Shown here: piece after piece, positions 41,660 to 43,728 of the stretch | Position numbering within the stretch: position 1 is the stretch's first letter | Layout: each line of letters begins with the position of its first letter | DNA from: JAJZMA01 sp021850405 | Lineage (GTDB): Bacteria; Chloroflexota; Dormibacteria; Aeolococcales; Aeolococcaceae | Length of the DNA: 43,728 nucleotides | Assembly: GCA_027365835.1 (NCBI GenBank) | Contig: DAHXLU010000074.1 | Span: forward strand, 1 to 43,728 | Direction of reading: 5' to 3' | Notes under the pieces: generated by a model | Told to the model about the DNA's origin: nothing | Databases searched by the model: none | What the model saw: the letters and a program-made list of their open reading frames with translations, nothing else | Program-made: the position numbers and the translations under genes

Positions 41660-42244
41660 CTAGGCCAGGCCCTTTTCTGCCTTGGCTGCCAGGTTGACTG
41701 TGGGGAGCCGCCCTGGATTCAGACAGAATTCCCCAAGATGCCCTACAAACCAGTTCAGGCCCGCCTCGATAGCAGCCTTCCGTTCGGGAAGCCCTATTGC
41801 ATCCAGCTTCCACTCAACCTTTTCTGCCGTACCACGTGCTGGCTGATACTCTCCCACCAGCACCCTTGGCCACGGGTACTGGCCAGTGAGGTCTACCCCC
41901 AGACGCAGGCAGGAGCCATCCCCTGGCCTGATCCTTATCTCTCTCCGGTGCACAAGGTTCGCAAGCCTGTCGGAGGACCGGATGTAGGAACTCTGGAAAG
42001 GGCCGCCATCTACGGGCCGCTCCTGGCGCACCATAAGCTTGCGCTCTGCATCCAGCGCCAGCAGGGCCTCTGCAACAGGTGCAAAGGCGTCCTCAGCAGA
42101 GAAAATCCACTTACTGTCCTCCGCCACCAGAGTAACCATGGGCCTGTAGGTTTCAGACATGGCATCCCCGAGGGCCTGGTTACCCGACCGGAGCAGCCTT
42201 CCCAGCCTGAAACGCACTTCCTCTGTCAGCCTGAAATTGTTCAT
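41660..42244 (-). CDS. Unknown protein, one copy of a tandem repeated domain family
   Basis: A 194-residue soluble protein. The N-terminal helix is MNNFRLTEEVRFRLGRLL. From residue ~50 the shared domain runs: AFAPVAEALLALDAERKL, a variable beta-rich middle with RSSDRLANLVH, then EWKLDAIGLPERKAAIEAGL and NWFVGHLGEFCLN. The same order of phrases appears twice in the next gene and at the window edge. No catalytic motif is obvious. ATG 42244 is chosen because it matches the start of the neighbouring family member; the frame is open to GTG 42280. It converges with the rhomboid gene 22 bases away. Confidence 0.65.
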   Translation of the reverse strand: MNNFRLTEEVRFRLGRLLRSGNQALGDAMSETYRPMVTLVAEDSKWIFSAEDAFAPVAEALLALDAERKLMVRQERPVDGGPFQSSYIRSSDRLANLVHRREIRIRPGDGSCLRLGVDLTGQYPWPRVLVGEYQPARGTAEKVEWKLDAIGLPERKAAIEAGLNWFVGHLGEFCLNPGRLPTVNLAAKAEKGLA

Positions 42245-42429
42245 ACTCCCAAATGTGCCCTGCTGGAACGGACATAACACGCCCAGTGCGTGCCTGGGAG
42301 GAAAAATCCAGCGGCCTGCATTGCCCTGCGCCGGGATACAGGATGTCGATCACAGTTCGCGGGAGCAGCACTGAGTGCGAGCTGACCTGAAGCCGGGACC
42401 CAGCCGGCCGCCCGGCTACAACGGACCAA

Positions 42430-43368
42430 TCACCCAAGTTCCCTGGGGGCAGTGCGCTTCTGGCTGGTAACAAACGGCGCCATCTCGCTGGTAAACCAGG
42501 TGACAGCCTCGCTCACCATATCGTCGAATGCAGCAGTGCCTGGCTTTGGTATTGACCACTCCCGAGTGGCTAGCAGCTCGTAAGTTGACCTGCGTCTCTC
42601 GCCGCGCAGAACAGGAGTGCGCGCCCGTCCTGGACCATGCGGCGGACGCTCGACGCCAAGATGCAGGCTCTCGCGGAGTCCGCTGTCTTTGTTGCGTGTC
42701 TTCAGGTTGATGCTGGTTGCCGAGATGAGGGCCCGGAGAGGCGCACTTGGGGCCCAGGTGTCATGGCCCCTGCTGTCCACCCGAACCTGGTTGGCAGCCG
42801 CAAATCTGGTCAGGCTCCTTGCCACTGGAGCAAAGAGCTGCCGGTTCTCTGCGAGCTCCTCCACAAACACCCGCTTCTGCTGCCCAGCGAGCTGTATGGA
42901 AGCAGAAAGGCGTGTGGCAAGCTCCCTTCCTCTTCGCCAGGAGGAGTGCGGCCCAGCATTGGTCCACGTATCCAGGGCTGGAGACAGAACAAACGTGATG
43001 TCACGGGGGCGAAAAGCGGCAGCGTGATCAGCCTTGCTCTCCATGTCAAGCCGTCGTGACATAACAAACTCTCCCATGTGGTCCACAAACCATTCGACAG
43101 CAGCGCTGACTCCATCGGTACAGTCCAGAACTCCGGTGCCGTCCTGCATCCAAAATTCCTGGTCAGCTTCGGCGATGTCGGACCAATACCGTCCATGCAG
43201 CCATGTAGTGCCACCATCCGTCTCAACCGCAGAGAGAAAGAGGAATGCTCTGGGAGAATCGGACATGAGCTTGATCTCGGTTGGCTGAATGCAGTGTTCC
43301 ATCTTCTTGGACCTGGTCCAGGACCCCTGGCTCGGGACCCTTATCTCCATTCCCCGGGCCAACTTCAT
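42430..43368 (-). CDS. Unknown protein, two copies of the same repeated domain
   Basis: A 312-residue frame. Copy one covers residues ~1-105, ending EFWMQDGTGVLDC and VEWFVDHMGEFVMSRR. Copy two covers ~170-300: LFAPVARSLTRFAAANQVRV, then EWSIPKPGTAAFDDMVSEAV and TWFTSEMAPFVTSQ. Copy one is cut at its front: the in-frame bases before ATG 43368 still encode AAKLFAPVAEQL, the normal start of the domain. The gene therefore once began further upstream, at ATG 43521, and is now split by an in-frame TAA (43450-43452). ATG 43368 has no good ribosome site, so this may be a decaying gene. The linker between copies is Trp- and Arg-rich. Confidence 0.6.
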   Translation of the reverse strand: MKLARGMEIRVPSQGSWTRSKKMEHCIQPTEIKLMSDSPRAFLFLSAVETDGGTTWLHGRYWSDIAEADQEFWMQDGTGVLDCTDGVSAAVEWFVDHMGEFVMSRRLDMESKADHAAAFRPRDITFVLSPALDTWTNAGPHSSWRRGRELATRLSASIQLAGQQKRVFVEELAENRQLFAPVARSLTRFAAANQVRVDSRGHDTWAPSAPLRALISATSINLKTRNKDSGLRESLHLGVERPPHGPGRARTPVLRGERRRSTYELLATREWSIPKPGTAAFDDMVSEAVTWFTSEMAPFVTSQKRTAPRELG

Positions 43369-43521
43369 GAGCTGCTCTGCAACTGGTGCAAAAAGCTTTG
43401 CAGCACCAGAATCTGTCTCAACAGTATGAGCACGCCTGCCCGCACGAGCTTAGGCCTGGTGCCCAGCCCGTACGGCCTCCACCACCTTCTCTCGCAACCC
43501 ACTCGCCAGCTTGTCAACCAT
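43369..43521 (-). pseudogene. Separated N-terminal piece of the two-domain protein
   Basis: ATG 43519-43521 with GGGAGG six bases upstream opens MVDKLASGLREKVVEAVRAG and reads HQA before TAA (43450-43452). Past the stop the same frame goes on (ARAGRRAHTVETDSGAAKLF) straight into the 312-residue frame. The start resembles the N-terminus of the neighbouring family member (VRFRLGRLLRSGNQA). A single-codon nonsense change, a base-call error, or readthrough/reinitiation would explain it. Confidence 0.65.
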
Positions 43522-43578
43522 TACCAGCCTCCCTTACCCATTTCTGGCCATGCCAAGAACCATTCATTCCTGCTAACG

Positions 43579-43728
43579 CTAACGCGAAAGCCCTTCTGTA
43601 GCAGCTCCTTTCAGAGCCTTGGGATTGGCAATAAAAGGACCAATCTCTGAGAAGAACCACCTGGCTACATCCTGGAGCACAGCACGAAAATCCGGAGAAT
43701 TGATGTCGGGAATATTCCACTGTTTCGC
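43579..43728 (-). CDS. C-terminal end of another family member (cut by window edge)
   Basis: The minus-strand frame open at the last base encodes 49 residues and stops at TAG 43579-43581. It reads QWNIPDINSPDFRAVLQDVA then RWFFSEIGPFIANPKAL. This matches the end of the shared domain in the two neighbouring genes (EWSIPK...AVTWFTSEMAPFV; WFVDHMGEFV). It shows that the tandem array goes on beyond the window. The next gene starts 58 bases downstream, so the genes are probably co-transcribed. Confidence 0.65.
   Translation of the reverse strand, partial: AKQWNIPDINSPDFRAVLQDVARWFFSEIGPFIANPKALKGAATEGLSR

Overview
The window reads as chromosomal DNA of a moderately GC-rich, aerobic, heterotrophic bacterium. 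Several genes point to the Terrabacteria, either an Actinomycetota or a Chloroflexota/Dormibacterota-like lineage: an NADPH:F420 oxidoreductase, a TIGR03086 (mycothiol-type DinB) protein, a 30-residue bS22/AURKAIP1-like ribosomal protein, split methylmalonyl-CoA mutase and an acyl-CoA carboxylase beta chain. AGG, AGA and ATA codons are used freely, which is unlike Streptomyces-type genomes. I cannot fix the phylum from sequence reading alone.

Layout. 1-1.2 kb: the tail of one IS630-type transposase and a complete second one, tail to tail. 1.2-9 kb: a 21-residue-repeat protein with a PcfJ-like N-terminal part, GreA, a macro-domain protein, a PRC-barrel-like protein, an MFS exporter and a large orphan GHKL (Bergerat-fold) ATPase. 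9-10.7 kb: tRNA-Thr(UGU) and a 416-bp element with 73/74-bp inverted repeats that holds the 3' end of an IS3 transposase. 10.7-20.3 kb, all on the minus strand: kelch/WxL-like secreted protein, thiolase, two acyl-CoA dehydrogenases, a phosphofructokinase with an 11-G tract at its start, an MFS transporter and a lipoprotein.

20.7-31.3 kb carries central carbon metabolism. It has a third acyl-CoA dehydrogenase, a fused methylmalonyl-CoA epimerase-mutase, propionyl-CoA carboxylase beta, an acyltransferase-3, a PerM-type protein, NADPH:F420 oxidoreductase and sucCD. Together these give a route from branched or odd-chain acyl-CoA through propionyl-CoA and methylmalonyl-CoA to succinyl-CoA and succinate. 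The biotin carboxylase/BCCP chain and the B12-binding mutase subunit must lie elsewhere.

31.3-37.7 kb holds SCP2, a channel-like membrane protein, HIT hydrolase, bS22, ABC-F, a DinB-like protein, a GNAT and tRNA-Ala(CGC). 37.7-43.7 kb is the least familiar part: an AAA+ ATPase, a 54-residue membrane peptide, an unknown protein, a rhomboid protease with an extra N-terminal domain, and a tandem family of proteins sharing an unrecognised domain. One member of that family is interrupted by an in-frame stop.

The best candidates for something undescribed are the tandem domain family at the right edge, the GHKL ATPase, the epimerase-mutase fusion, and the G11 tract that puts the expected phosphofructokinase start out of frame.
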